In this document: one piece after another, positions 32,647 to 40,590 of the stretch
Layout of the letters: every line of letters starts with the position of its first letter
How positions within the stretch are numbered: position 1 is the first letter of the stretch
Assembly: GCF_010723735.1 (NCBI RefSeq)
Contig: NZ_BLLB01000002.1
Location: 5,518,001-5,582,000, forward strand
Direction: 5' to 3'
Source: Mycolicibacterium hippocampi
GTDB taxonomy: Bacteria > Actinomycetota > Actinomycetes > Mycobacteriales > Mycobacteriaceae
DNA: 64,000 nucleotides
Made by a program: the position numbers and the translations under genes
Notes under the pieces: model-generated
What the model was told of the DNA's origin: nothing
Seen by the model: the letters and a program-made list of their open reading frames with translations, nothing else
Database searches by the model: none

Positions 32647-34259
32647 CGGGTGAAGGTCCCTTTGCCGTCCCGGTCGTAGTACTCCAACTCCAGCCAGTCA
32701 CCGTCGAACGTCGCTTTCGAGATCGTGCCCGGGGGGGCGTTCTCGGTGATGAACGAGAACGTGAACACGTCACCGTCCCAGTGCTTCAACGGCACCACCA
32801 TCTTCGGCCCGAGTGCCAGCTCCAGGCCGCCGTTCTTCTCCATCACCCGGGCCGGGCCCCAGAAGAAGTTCGAGTACTGGCCCACGTAGCTGGCGAGTGG
32901 GGCGGGCGGAGCGGGGTCGGCCGGCGGCCGCTGACCGACCAGCGAACCGACCGGTTGCTCCATCTCCTCGAAGGCACCCTTGTACAGCGCGTACCAGTCC
33001 TCGCGGATCTCACCGAACTGGACCAGGTCGGCGAACTCGGCGGTGAGCGTCTCCGGCACTCCGGACGGTGTGGCATTGGTGAGCGCCACGATCGCCACGT
33101 CGGCCGCGGGCAACATCACGAAGTTCGTTCCCGCCCCCAACTCGAATGCTCCGGAGTGCGACATCTCCATCCTGGCCGATGCCGTCGCGCTGACGTTGAA
33201 CCCGAACCCGTAGAAGCCGGAACGCATCGCGGGTTCGCTTGCCCGACTCGAGACGCTCTGTGGGGTCAGTGCGGGCAGCAGCGCTTCGGGGTCGACTATC
33301 TGCTCGCCCTGATAGCTACCGTTGCCGAGCATCATCGTCAGCCACTTCGACATGTCGTTGAGCGAACTGCTGACCCCACCGGCGGGTGCCTCGGCCTGTG
33401 GGTCGCGGACGAAGTCGGGTTGGTATCCGTCGTCGATGTGGATGTGTCCGACTGCGCGGTTCGTACGGGACATGTACTCGTCGAATCGCGAACTGGTCGA
33501 CCCCATCCCGAGGGGTTGGTACAGCACCTGCTGGCTGAGCTCCTCCCACGAACTCCCTGCCGCGACGGCGACCGCCTCGGCTCCGGCGGTCAACCCGAAG
33601 TTGGTGTAGGCGTAGGAGGTCCGGAACGGATCGAGCGGATACTCGCGCAGCTTCTCCAGCACCAGGCGCCGGTCGTAGCCGAGATCCTCCAGCAGGTCGC
33701 CGGCGTGGTCGGGCAGCCCGGACCGGTGCGAATACATGTCGCCGACGGTGACCATCCGGGTGACGGCGGGATCGGAGAGCGCAAACCAGGGCAGATGGTC
33801 GACGATCGGGGTGTCCCAGCTGATCGCGCCCTCACCGACCTGGTGTGCGACCACGGTCGCCCCCAACGGCTTCGACAGCGACGCCAACTGGAACACAGTG
33901 TCCGGGTCGACCCGATTCTCCGGTGCGTCACCGTTGCGCACATCCTTGACGCCGAAACCCTTGCTGTACACGGTTTCTCCACCGTGGACGACGGCGACCG
34001 CCATCCCGGGCACACCGGACTTCGCCATCAGGTCCTCGACCATCCCGTCGAGCTCCGACACGGCGTCGGCCACCGCGTTCTCCGGAAGTGGCATCGCAGG
34101 CACCAGGGGTGGCGGCAACTCCGGGGACTGAGCCGCAGGCGGCGCCGCCGACTTCGTCGGCCCTGCGGGTTCAGCGCTGTCGGTTGCATTGTCGGTGGCG
34201 CAGCCGGCGAGCAGAGCGACCAGCAACGACAGCACAGCCAGCCGACCCGGGAGTGTCAT
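32643..34259 (-). CDS. Lipoprotein beta-lactamase/esterase (class C fold), Rv0907-like
   Basis: 538 aa. The signal peptide ends in a lipobox, LLAGC, with the modified Cys at 20, then a Pro/Ala-rich linker. The penicillin-binding fold shows SxxK as Ser127-Leu-Ser-Lys130 and YxN as Tyr218-Thr-Asn220. A C-terminal domain of about 120 residues follows, with FWGPARVMEKNGGLELALG and a beta-rich tail as in this esterase group. It should be a membrane-anchored serine hydrolase facing the periplasm, acting on peptides or esters. It is coupled to ctpE. Confidence 0.87.
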   Translation of the reverse strand: MTLPGRLAVLSLLVALLAGCATDNATDSAEPAGPTKSAAPPAAQSPELPPPLVPAMPLPENAVADAVSELDGMVEDLMAKSGVPGMAVAVVHGGETVYSKGFGVKDVRNGDAPENRVDPDTVFQLASLSKPLGATVVAHQVGEGAISWDTPIVDHLPWFALSDPAVTRMVTVGDMYSHRSGLPDHAGDLLEDLGYDRRLVLEKLREYPLDPFRTSYAYTNFGLTAGAEAVAVAAGSSWEELSQQVLYQPLGMGSTSSRFDEYMSRTNRAVGHIHIDDGYQPDFVRDPQAEAPAGGVSSSLNDMSKWLTMMLGNGSYQGEQIVDPEALLPALTPQSVSSRASEPAMRSGFYGFGFNVSATASARMEMSHSGAFELGAGTNFVMLPAADVAIVALTNATPSGVPETLTAEFADLVQFGEIREDWYALYKGAFEEMEQPVGSLVGQRPPADPAPPAPLASYVGQYSNFFWGPARVMEKNGGLELALGPKMVVPLKHWDGDVFTFSFITENAPPGTISKATFDGDWLELEYYDRDGKGTFTR

Positions 34260-34286
34260 GTTCAGACCGTAGCGCGTCGCGGTGGT

Positions 34287-35399
34287 CTACATCCGCCACC
34301 ACGGGTCATACGTTGATTCCGCATCGACACGCGCTCCCGGTATGGGCACCACGATACGGACCCGTTCGGCGTCGGCGGCCGACACCAGCCGCTCGGCCGG
34401 CTCCGCCCACGGATGCGGCGCCAGGCGAAACGTCGCCCAGTGGATCGGCACCATCAGGCCGGCGTCGACGTCGGTCAGATCGCGGTGCGCGCGTACCGCG
34501 TCCTCGGGGTTCATGTGGATGTCGGCGAACGCAGGGTGGTACGCGCCGATCGGCAGCAGCGTCAGATCGAACGGGCCGTGCTCGGCCCCGATCTCGGTGA
34601 AGCTCTTGGTGTATCCGGTGTCCCCGCCGAAGAACGCCCGGTGCGTCGGCCCGGCGATTACCCACGAGGCCCACAACGTGGTGTCACGTGCGAGCATTCG
34701 CCCGGAGAAATGCCGGGCCGGGGTGCACACCAACGTCAGCTCGCCGATCCGGTGGCTCTCATCCCAGTCGAGTTCGACGATCCGGCCCTCGGGTATCCCC
34801 CACTTGCGCAGGTGAGCGCCGATGCCCAGCGGCACGATGAACGGTGCGCGCTGGGTGCGGGCCAGCGCGACGATCGTGTCGATGTCGAGGTGGTCGTAGT
34901 GGTCGTGGCTGATCACCACCGCGTCCACGGCCGGCAGCGCCTCCAGCAGCAGCGGCACGTCGTGCATCCGCTGGGGGCCCACCGCGCGCGACGGCGAGCA
35001 GCGCTGGCTCCAGATCGGATCCGCCAGCACCCGGTACCCGTCGACCTCGATCAACACGCTGGAATGCCCGTACCAGCTGGCGGCAGCCTGCGCCGGCGCG
35101 GTGTCGGCCGGCGGCACCTCGGCCAACGGGACCGGACCGGGGGGCTTACCCAGCGATCCGGCGTTGGCCAGATCACGCAGCAGCATGCGCTGCATCTCCC
35201 GATTCATCGTCAGGCCCGACGGCGGCTCGAGGTTGGTGAACACCCCGTCGCGAAAATGCGGCGATCGGGACGCCACCGCAGCGATCTCGGCGGGGCCGGC
35301 GCCCAGCGCCTCCGGGGTTCCGTGCAGCGCCCGCAGCGCCCACCCGCCGGCCAGCAGTGACGCCGTGCCGAACCCGAACCGAAGCGCCGCCATCAGCAT
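34287..35399 (-). CDS. Metallo-beta-lactamase-fold hydrolase (Rv0906-like)
   Basis: 370 aa from ATG 35399, close to the M. tuberculosis protein. The metal motif is HDHYDH (His165-His170), followed by PARHFSGR and FFGGDTGY, as in the NAPE-phospholipase D/UlaG-like branch. The first 25 residues are hydrophobic and may be a membrane anchor or uncleaved signal. It starts two bases before the echA6 stop and is the next gene in that leftward operon. The substrate is probably a lipid phosphodiester or other exported lipid, by family. Confidence 0.85.
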   Translation of the reverse strand: MLMAALRFGFGTASLLAGGWALRALHGTPEALGAGPAEIAAVASRSPHFRDGVFTNLEPPSGLTMNREMQRMLLRDLANAGSLGKPPGPVPLAEVPPADTAPAQAAASWYGHSSVLIEVDGYRVLADPIWSQRCSPSRAVGPQRMHDVPLLLEALPAVDAVVISHDHYDHLDIDTIVALARTQRAPFIVPLGIGAHLRKWGIPEGRIVELDWDESHRIGELTLVCTPARHFSGRMLARDTTLWASWVIAGPTHRAFFGGDTGYTKSFTEIGAEHGPFDLTLLPIGAYHPAFADIHMNPEDAVRAHRDLTDVDAGLMVPIHWATFRLAPHPWAEPAERLVSAADAERVRIVVPIPGARVDAESTYDPWWRM

Positions 35400-35401
35400 C
35401 G

Positions 35402-36136
35402 TCAGGCTCCCTGGAACCGGGGCGGACGCTTCTCGATGCGCGCCACCTGGGCCTCGATCACGTCCTGGCTCGCCCAGGCCCGGTCGAACAGTTCCTGATG
35501 CTGCGGCCACGGATCCTCGTAGGCACCGTCGTCGTTGAGCACCCGTTTCGCGTGCTGCAGAGCCAGGGGGGCGAAGCCGGCGATCTCGGCGGCCCACGCC
35601 TGCGCGTCGGCGAGGGTACCGACCCGGTTGGCCATGCCGGTCTGCACCGCGACGTCGACGGTGAGCCGCTCGGCGGCCAGCAGCATGCCACGCGCGCGGC
35701 CCGCCCCGACCAGTGAGGTCAACCGACGGATGCTCCAGTTGTCCAGCGCCAGACCGTACCTGGCCACCGGGAACTGGAAGTACGCCTCGGGTGCGACCAC
35801 GCGCAGATCGCAGATCATCGCCAGGATCACCCCGGCTCCGATCGCGGGCCCGTTGATCGCGCCGATCACCGGCACCGGCGCCTGGTCGATCGCGATGTTG
35901 AGCGCCTTGGCCTTCTCGGGCAGCGCCTCGGCCACCCCCGCAGCGTCGGACAGATCCGCGCCGGAGCTGAACACGTGGCCCTGCCCGGTGAGCACGATCG
36001 CGCGCACGTCTTCGGCGGCGGCCTTCTCGATGGCGTCGCGCAGCGCGTCGACGAGTTCGACGTTCAAGGCGTTGCGACGCTCGGCGCGCTGCATCTCCAA
36101 GGTCATCACGGCGCCGTCCCGGGTCACACCAATCAT
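35402..36136 (-). CDS. echA6: Enoyl-CoA hydratase-like protein EchA6
   Basis: 244 aa from ATG 36136, against 243 in M. tuberculosis, divergent from accD3 as there. The crotonase fold shows GQGHVFSSGADLSD and INGPAIGAGV for the oxyanion hole. In M. tuberculosis EchA6 lacks hydratase activity and instead shuttles fatty acyl-CoAs to the mycolic-acid FAS-II system. The start lies only 27 bp from the accD3 start. The orthology call rests on sequence and neighbours together. Confidence 0.9.
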   Translation of the reverse strand: MIGVTRDGAVMTLEMQRAERRNALNVELVDALRDAIEKAAAEDVRAIVLTGQGHVFSSGADLSDAAGVAEALPEKAKALNIAIDQAPVPVIGAINGPAIGAGVILAMICDLRVVAPEAYFQFPVARYGLALDNWSIRRLTSLVGAGRARGMLLAAERLTVDVAVQTGMANRVGTLADAQAWAAEIAGFAPLALQHAKRVLNDDGAYEDPWPQHQELFDRAWASQDVIEAQVARIEKRPPRFQGA

Positions 36137-36146
36137 GGACGCAAGC

Positions 36147-36154
36147 CTATATAG
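36147..36154. promoter_or_regulatory. Shared symmetric -10 element of the echA6/accD3 divergent promoter
   Basis: The two starts are only 27 bp apart, and the gap contains the palindrome CTATATAG. Rightward, TATAGC lies 6 bp before the accD3 GTG; leftward, TATATA lies about 11 bp before the echA6 ATG. Both transcripts would be nearly or fully leaderless and would compete for one site. Confidence 0.5.
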
Positions 36155-36163
36155 CCTGCTTGT

Positions 36164-37639
36164 GTGAGCCGGATCGGTGCCCTCAGATTGCGCGACACGT
36201 TGCTGGACGAGGGATCGTTCCGCAGCTGGGACGACCCACCGCTGGATATCGGCGCCGGTCAGGAGTATCGACGGGAGTTGGCTGCCGCGGCCGCCAAGAC
36301 CGGTATGGACGAGTCGGTGGTGACCGGTGAGGGCCGAGTGTTCGGGCGCCGGGTGGCGCTGGTGGCCTGCGAGTTCGACTTTCTCGCCGGGTCCATCGGG
36401 GTGGCCGCGGCGGAACGGATCACCGCGGCGGTGATGCGCGCCACCGCCGAGAAGCTGCCACTGCTGGCCTCGCCGAGTTCCGGCGGCACCCGCATGCAGG
36501 AGGGCACCGTGGCGTTCCTGCAGATGGTCAAGATCGCCGCCGCCGTCGAACTGCACAAGCAGGCCCACCTGCCCTACCTCGTCTATCTAAGGCACCCCAC
36601 CACCGGCGGGGTGTTCGCCTCGTGGGGCTCGCTCGGGCACGTCACCGCCGCCGAGCCCGGCGCCCTCATCGGTTTCCTGGGGCCACGGGTCTACGAACAC
36701 CTCTACGGTGAGGCGTTCCCGTCCGGGGTCCAGACCGCGGAGAACCTGCAACGCCACGGCGTCATCGACGCCGTCGTCCCCGTCGAGGTGTTGCGATCCA
36801 CCCTCGACCGCACGCTCAAGGTCGTCTCCGACCCACCCGGGGAACCACCAGCGGCGCCCGAACCCGATCTCCTTCCCGACATCCCCGCGTGGCAGTCCGT
36901 GGAGATCTCACGCCGCCCCGACCGGCCGGGTGTCGGCCACCTGCTGCGCCACGGCACCACCGAACGGGTGCTGCTGTCGGGAACCGGACAGGGGGAAGCG
37001 GCGACCACGGTGTTGGCGCTCGCGCGATTCGGCGGCCAGCCTGCGGTGGTGCTGGGCCAGCAGCGGGTGGTGGGTGGCCTGGTGGGCCCGGCCGCGCTGC
37101 GGGAGGCCCGGCGCGGGATGGCGTTGGCCGCCGGTTTGAGGCTGCCGCTGGTCCTGGTCATCGACACCGCCGGACCTGCGCTGTCCACCGAAGCGGAGCA
37201 GGGTGGGCTGGCCGGTGAGATCGCCCGCTGCCTGGCCGAGCTGGTCACGCTGGACACCCCGACGGTGTCGGTGCTGCTCGGGCAGGGCAGCGGCGGCCCC
37301 GCCCTGGCGATGGTGCCCGCGGACCGGGTGTTGGCCGCGCTGCACGGCTGGCTGGCGCCACTGCCGCCGGAGGGAGCCAGCGCGATCGTGTTCCGCGATC
37401 TCGACCACGCGCCGGAACTTGCTGCCGCACAAGGCATCCGATCGGCAGATCTGCTTCGCAACGGCATCGTCGACGCGATCGTGGCCGAGCGTCCCGACGC
37501 CGCGGACGAACCCGAGGAGTTCACCCACCGGCTGTCGGCCACCATCGCCGACGAGTTGCATCGGCTGCGCTCGGTCCCCACAGAACAGCGACGGGCCGCC
37601 CGGTTCGACCGCTACCGCCGCATCGGCCTGCCCGGCTGA
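36164..37639 (+). CDS. accD3: Acyl-CoA carboxylase carboxyltransferase AccD3
   Basis: 491 aa from GTG 36164. Both carboxyltransferase halves are present: the N-terminal half with ASPSSGGTRMQEG and TTGGVFASWGSLG, and the C-terminal half with LVIDTAGPALSTEAEQGG and GSGGPALAM. Size and the divergent echA6 match M. tuberculosis accD3. It should transfer CO2 from biotin to an acyl-CoA, with a biotin-carrying AccA encoded elsewhere. Its acyl specificity is not established. Confidence 0.9.
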   Translation: MSRIGALRLRDTLLDEGSFRSWDDPPLDIGAGQEYRRELAAAAAKTGMDESVVTGEGRVFGRRVALVACEFDFLAGSIGVAAAERITAAVMRATAEKLPLLASPSSGGTRMQEGTVAFLQMVKIAAAVELHKQAHLPYLVYLRHPTTGGVFASWGSLGHVTAAEPGALIGFLGPRVYEHLYGEAFPSGVQTAENLQRHGVIDAVVPVEVLRSTLDRTLKVVSDPPGEPPAAPEPDLLPDIPAWQSVEISRRPDRPGVGHLLRHGTTERVLLSGTGQGEAATTVLALARFGGQPAVVLGQQRVVGGLVGPAALREARRGMALAAGLRLPLVLVIDTAGPALSTEAEQGGLAGEIARCLAELVTLDTPTVSVLLGQGSGGPALAMVPADRVLAALHGWLAPLPPEGASAIVFRDLDHAPELAAAQGIRSADLLRNGIVDAIVAERPDAADEPEEFTHRLSATIADELHRLRSVPTEQRRAARFDRYRRIGLPG

Positions 37640-37702
37640 CGTTGAGGCTGCGCTCACGTAGACAAAGTGCGAGTAGCCGGGGCCCTGGCTGCAGTCTCAA
37701 CG
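37640..37702. repeat. 63-bp imperfect palindrome between convergent genes
   Basis: The element opens CGTTGAGGCTGC and closes with GCAGTCTCAACG, inverted ends with one mismatch, starting at the stop of accD3. It carries AAGTGCGAGTAGCCGG, which recurs with one change at 46504-46519 before prrA. It probably serves as a bidirectional terminator and may be a dispersed genomic repeat. Confidence 0.5.
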
Positions 37703-37712
37703 GCTAGAAGCT

Positions 37713-38165
37713 TCACCCGGTCGCCAGCGCCGCCAGCATCGCTCCGCAGGTGACCAGGCTCAGCGGCAGCCGCAGCAGGCTGCGGCGGGTCCAGCGGACA
37801 GCTGCGGCTTCGTCGACGTCGGCCGGATCCTTCCTCTCGAACGCCGCTGCCTTCGGCAACAGGTCGAAGGCCGACCAGATCCGCATCGCCGCGTGGCTGA
37901 GCAACGCCACCAGCAGTGCGGTACCGACGGTGGCGTCGCCCCAGGTGAGGATCAGGGTCACGACAAGCAGCACCTCGAACAGGGTGTGTACCGGCAGCCA
38001 GAACCGCACCCGCGAGATGCCACCGTTGTGTGATTGGACGATGCCCGGCCGTTTGGGCCAGTAGGGGTCGACGACAACCGCCTCGTAGACGGCACCGCCC
38101 AGCGAGATGCACGCCGCAAGCGTCGTGACGGCGATCAGGACGAGAGTCGGGGTGCCCACAGCCAC
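37713..38165 (-). CDS. Four-helix integral membrane protein (possibly DUF1772-like)
   Basis: 150 aa from GTG 38165. Helices are expected near 6-26, 55-75, 80-97 and 128-148. YEAVVVDPYWPKRPGI and VRFWLPVHTLFEV lie between them and resemble DUF1772/anthrone-oxygenase-like membrane proteins, but only weakly. The gene is divergent from the epoxide hydrolase, 19 bp away from its start, so the two may share a promoter. Confidence 0.75.
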   Translation of the reverse strand: MAVGTPTLVLIAVTTLAACISLGGAVYEAVVVDPYWPKRPGIVQSHNGGISRVRFWLPVHTLFEVLLVVTLILTWGDATVGTALLVALLSHAAMRIWSAFDLLPKAAAFERKDPADVDEAAAVRWTRRSLLRLPLSLVTCGAMLAALATG

Positions 38166-38184
38166 CGATTATCCTGACTGGACC

Positions 38185-39288
38185 ATGGCCCAGATCCAGC
38201 CGTTCCGAATCGACGTGCCCGATGACGTCCTGGCCGACCTCGCCGATCGGTTGAAACGCACCCGGTGGCCGGACGCCGAATGCGTCGACGACTGGAGCCA
38301 GGGCATCCCGTTGGCCTACACCCGGGAGCTGGCGCAGTACTGGGCCGACGAGTACGACTGGCGCGCCCGGGAGGCCGCACTCAACCGGTTCGACCAGTTC
38401 ACCACCGAGATCGACGGTCTTCCAATCCATTTCATCCACCAGCGGTGCGGACGCGACGATGCCTTCCCGCTGATCATCACCCACGGCTGGCCGGGATCGG
38501 TGGTCGAGTTCCACAAGGTGATCGGTCCACTCACCGACGCCGGGTTCGACGTCGTCTGCCCATCGCTGCCCGGCTACGGGTTCTCCGGCAAGCCGACTGC
38601 CACCGGCTGGGGTGTCGAGCGCATCGCCGAGGCGTGGGACGAGCTGATGGTACGCCTCGGATACCGACGGTACGGCGCGCAAGGCGGGGACTGGGGCGCT
38701 GCGGTGACCACCGCGATCGGCCGCAACGGCCGACACTGCGTGGCGATCCACACCAACATGCCGTTCGGACGGCCGCCCAAGGACCTACGGGAACCGACAG
38801 CAGAGGAATCCGCGGCCCTCGAGCGGCTCGGCTACTACCGACAGTGGGATTCGGGCTATTCGAAGCAGCAGGCGACCCGGCCGCAGACGCTGGGGTACGG
38901 CCTGGTCGATTCTCCGGTCGGGCAACTGGCCTGGATCGTGGAGAAGTTCTGGTCGTGGACGGACTGTGAGGGTCACCCCGAAAACGTCCTCACCAAGGAC
39001 GAACTGCTCGACAACGTGATGATGTACTGGGCCAACGGCGCGGGGGCCTCGTCGGCCCGACTGTACTGGGAGAGCTTCGGCAGCTTCGGCGGTGGCGCGC
39101 CGGTGGCGCTTCCCACCGGCGTTGCGGCCTTCCCCAAGGAGATCCTGCGCGCGCCCCGGCACTGGTGCGAGGCCAACTACAACATCACCCGGTGGACGGA
39201 CATGCCCCGCGGCGGCCACTTCGCGGCCTTCGAACAGCCCGTGCTGTTCGTCGAGGAGGTCAGCGGATTCTTCGCAGATTTCCGCTAG
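38185..39288 (+). CDS. Epoxide hydrolase (alpha/beta hydrolase with EHN domain)
   Basis: 367 aa from ATG 38185. The N-terminal epoxide-hydrolase region (FRIDVPDDVLADLADRLKRTRWP) precedes HGWPGS (oxyanion hole) and GGDWGAAV, where Asp is the nucleophile; GGHFAAFEQP supplies the catalytic His. It should convert epoxides to diols in the cytosol, in detoxification or catabolism. It lies in the segment that separates accD3 from prrA. Confidence 0.92.
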   Translation: MAQIQPFRIDVPDDVLADLADRLKRTRWPDAECVDDWSQGIPLAYTRELAQYWADEYDWRAREAALNRFDQFTTEIDGLPIHFIHQRCGRDDAFPLIITHGWPGSVVEFHKVIGPLTDAGFDVVCPSLPGYGFSGKPTATGWGVERIAEAWDELMVRLGYRRYGAQGGDWGAAVTTAIGRNGRHCVAIHTNMPFGRPPKDLREPTAEESAALERLGYYRQWDSGYSKQQATRPQTLGYGLVDSPVGQLAWIVEKFWSWTDCEGHPENVLTKDELLDNVMMYWANGAGASSARLYWESFGSFGGGAPVALPTGVAAFPKEILRAPRHWCEANYNITRWTDMPRGGHFAAFEQPVLFVEEVSGFFADFR

Positions 39289-39291
39289 CCG

Positions 39292-39762
39292 TCACAGCAC
39301 CGACGGCGAGGGCTGCACCAGTTCGACGGCGTCGCCCACGTTCACGGTGACGACCTCGCCCGAGACCGCGGCAACCGACAGGTCCTGCGGGAGCGCGTCG
39401 CCGGCAAGGCGGGCGAGCTCGGCCACACCGTTGACGATCGGAGCCGTCGTGCCGTCGAGGAGCTGGTTCTGCTCGGAATCGAGAAAATCGGCAATCGGCC
39501 TGCCGATTGGTCGGCCGACATCAGTGCTGAAAGTCTCGGCACGAGCGAACAATTCATGGACGTCGAACACCTTGACCCGCAGCGTCTCTTCGGCCAGCCT
39601 CCCCAGGACGCGGCCGGACTCCGGATCGGTGACCATTTGGCCCGTCCCCGAGAACACCGCGAAGACCATGCCTGGCGCCACGCCCGCGTGCGCGCCCCTG
39701 TTGATGACAAGCGTGTACTCATCCTCCACGAGCGCCACCGACCCGGTGATCGGCTCGGTCAT
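39292..39762 (-). CDS. Hypothetical beta-rich protein (FlgT C-terminal-like)
   Basis: 156 aa. It opens with SVALVEDEYTLVINRGAHAGVAPGMVFAVF and then DPESGRVLGRLAEETLRVKVF, resembling the FlgT C-terminal/SH3-like domain that is found outside flagellar systems too. A second similar beta segment (SVAAVSGEVVTVNVGDAVEL) ends the protein. No signal peptide is visible. It overlaps the upstream membrane protein gene by 4 bp, so the pair probably acts together. The function is unknown. Confidence 0.72.
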   Translation of the reverse strand: MTEPITGSVALVEDEYTLVINRGAHAGVAPGMVFAVFSGTGQMVTDPESGRVLGRLAEETLRVKVFDVHELFARAETFSTDVGRPIGRPIADFLDSEQNQLLDGTTAPIVNGVAELARLAGDALPQDLSVAAVSGEVVTVNVGDAVELVQPSPSVL

Positions 39763-40529
39763 GAACGGTCCGGGTCCGCAGCGTCCGCATGCCGTGAAAT
39801 CGTCGGCGCTCCGCCGTCCCTGATCCGCGGCCTGGCGGACGGAACGGCCACCGGCGCTGCCGATCTCGCGAGCTCGGTGGCGGTCTTGGCCTGGATCAGT
39901 GCGATCACAGCCTGCTGGTGCCTCTCGGTCCCGAACGAGTTGAGGGCGAACGCCAGCTTGGTGTCCACGAACTCGACAGAGCGCTCGAGCTGACCCGAAA
40001 GCGGGGCGACACGGTCGGCGACCTCATCGGCCCCGCCCTCTCGACTGAGACCTGCGTACCACTTGTGCGCAACGACGCCGAGCGCGAGCGAGAAGCAGGG
40101 GACCAGCACGACGGCGAACATCGTTCCGAGGGCGCTGTCGAACGTCAATGATCCGAAGACGCTCAACACCACCGACAATGCGAGTGCGCCGAGCAATCGA
40201 AGTGCCGGCGGTATCTCTGCGACGATGCGCCACCCAGCCGTGAGGACGCGTGCGCAGGCCGCGAGGAAGACTGCAGCGAAGCGGGCCACGCCTGCGCCCA
40301 GCGTGGACAGCGCCGAACCCACGGTGGTCGCGAACCGACCGAAGTCCGCGGCGTAATCCCGCCGCGGGCCCGCCGGTTTCCGGGCCTGTTTCTGCCGGCG
40401 GTCTGGTTGTTCCTGCGCCGATTCGGGCGGTGCCGGCGGCTGTTCGGCGGGCTCCGCCGCCACAGTGCCGGCCTGAGCCGTCGGCCTCTCGTCGATCGCG
40501 CCGATGCTAACCACTTCTGCATCATCCAT
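39759..40529 (-). CDS. Hypothetical membrane protein with long charged N-terminus
   Basis: 256 aa from ATG 40529 (GTG 40535 possible). The first 60 residues are Glu/Gln/Pro/Arg-rich and disordered. Hydrophobic segments follow at about 70-100, 108-128 and 134-156, and then an amphipathic region (LSGQLERSVEFVDTKLAFALNSFG). No family is recognised. It forms a two-gene unit with the FlgT-like gene. Confidence 0.7.
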   Translation of the reverse strand: MDDAEVVSIGAIDERPTAQAGTVAAEPAEQPPAPPESAQEQPDRRQKQARKPAGPRRDYAADFGRFATTVGSALSTLGAGVARFAAVFLAACARVLTAGWRIVAEIPPALRLLGALALSVVLSVFGSLTFDSALGTMFAVVLVPCFSLALGVVAHKWYAGLSREGGADEVADRVAPLSGQLERSVEFVDTKLAFALNSFGTERHQQAVIALIQAKTATELARSAAPVAVPSARPRIRDGGAPTISRHADAADPDRS

Positions 40530-40590
40530 TAACACCCGTCACAGGTACACCTGACGCGCCGGGGTCCGCCCAGAAACCGCTTTCGGGCTG

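Noticed and set aside
39292..39762. Flagellar gene (FlgT)
   Set aside because: Only a generic C-terminal SH3-like similarity is visible, and no flagellar genes exist here; mycobacteria are non-flagellated.
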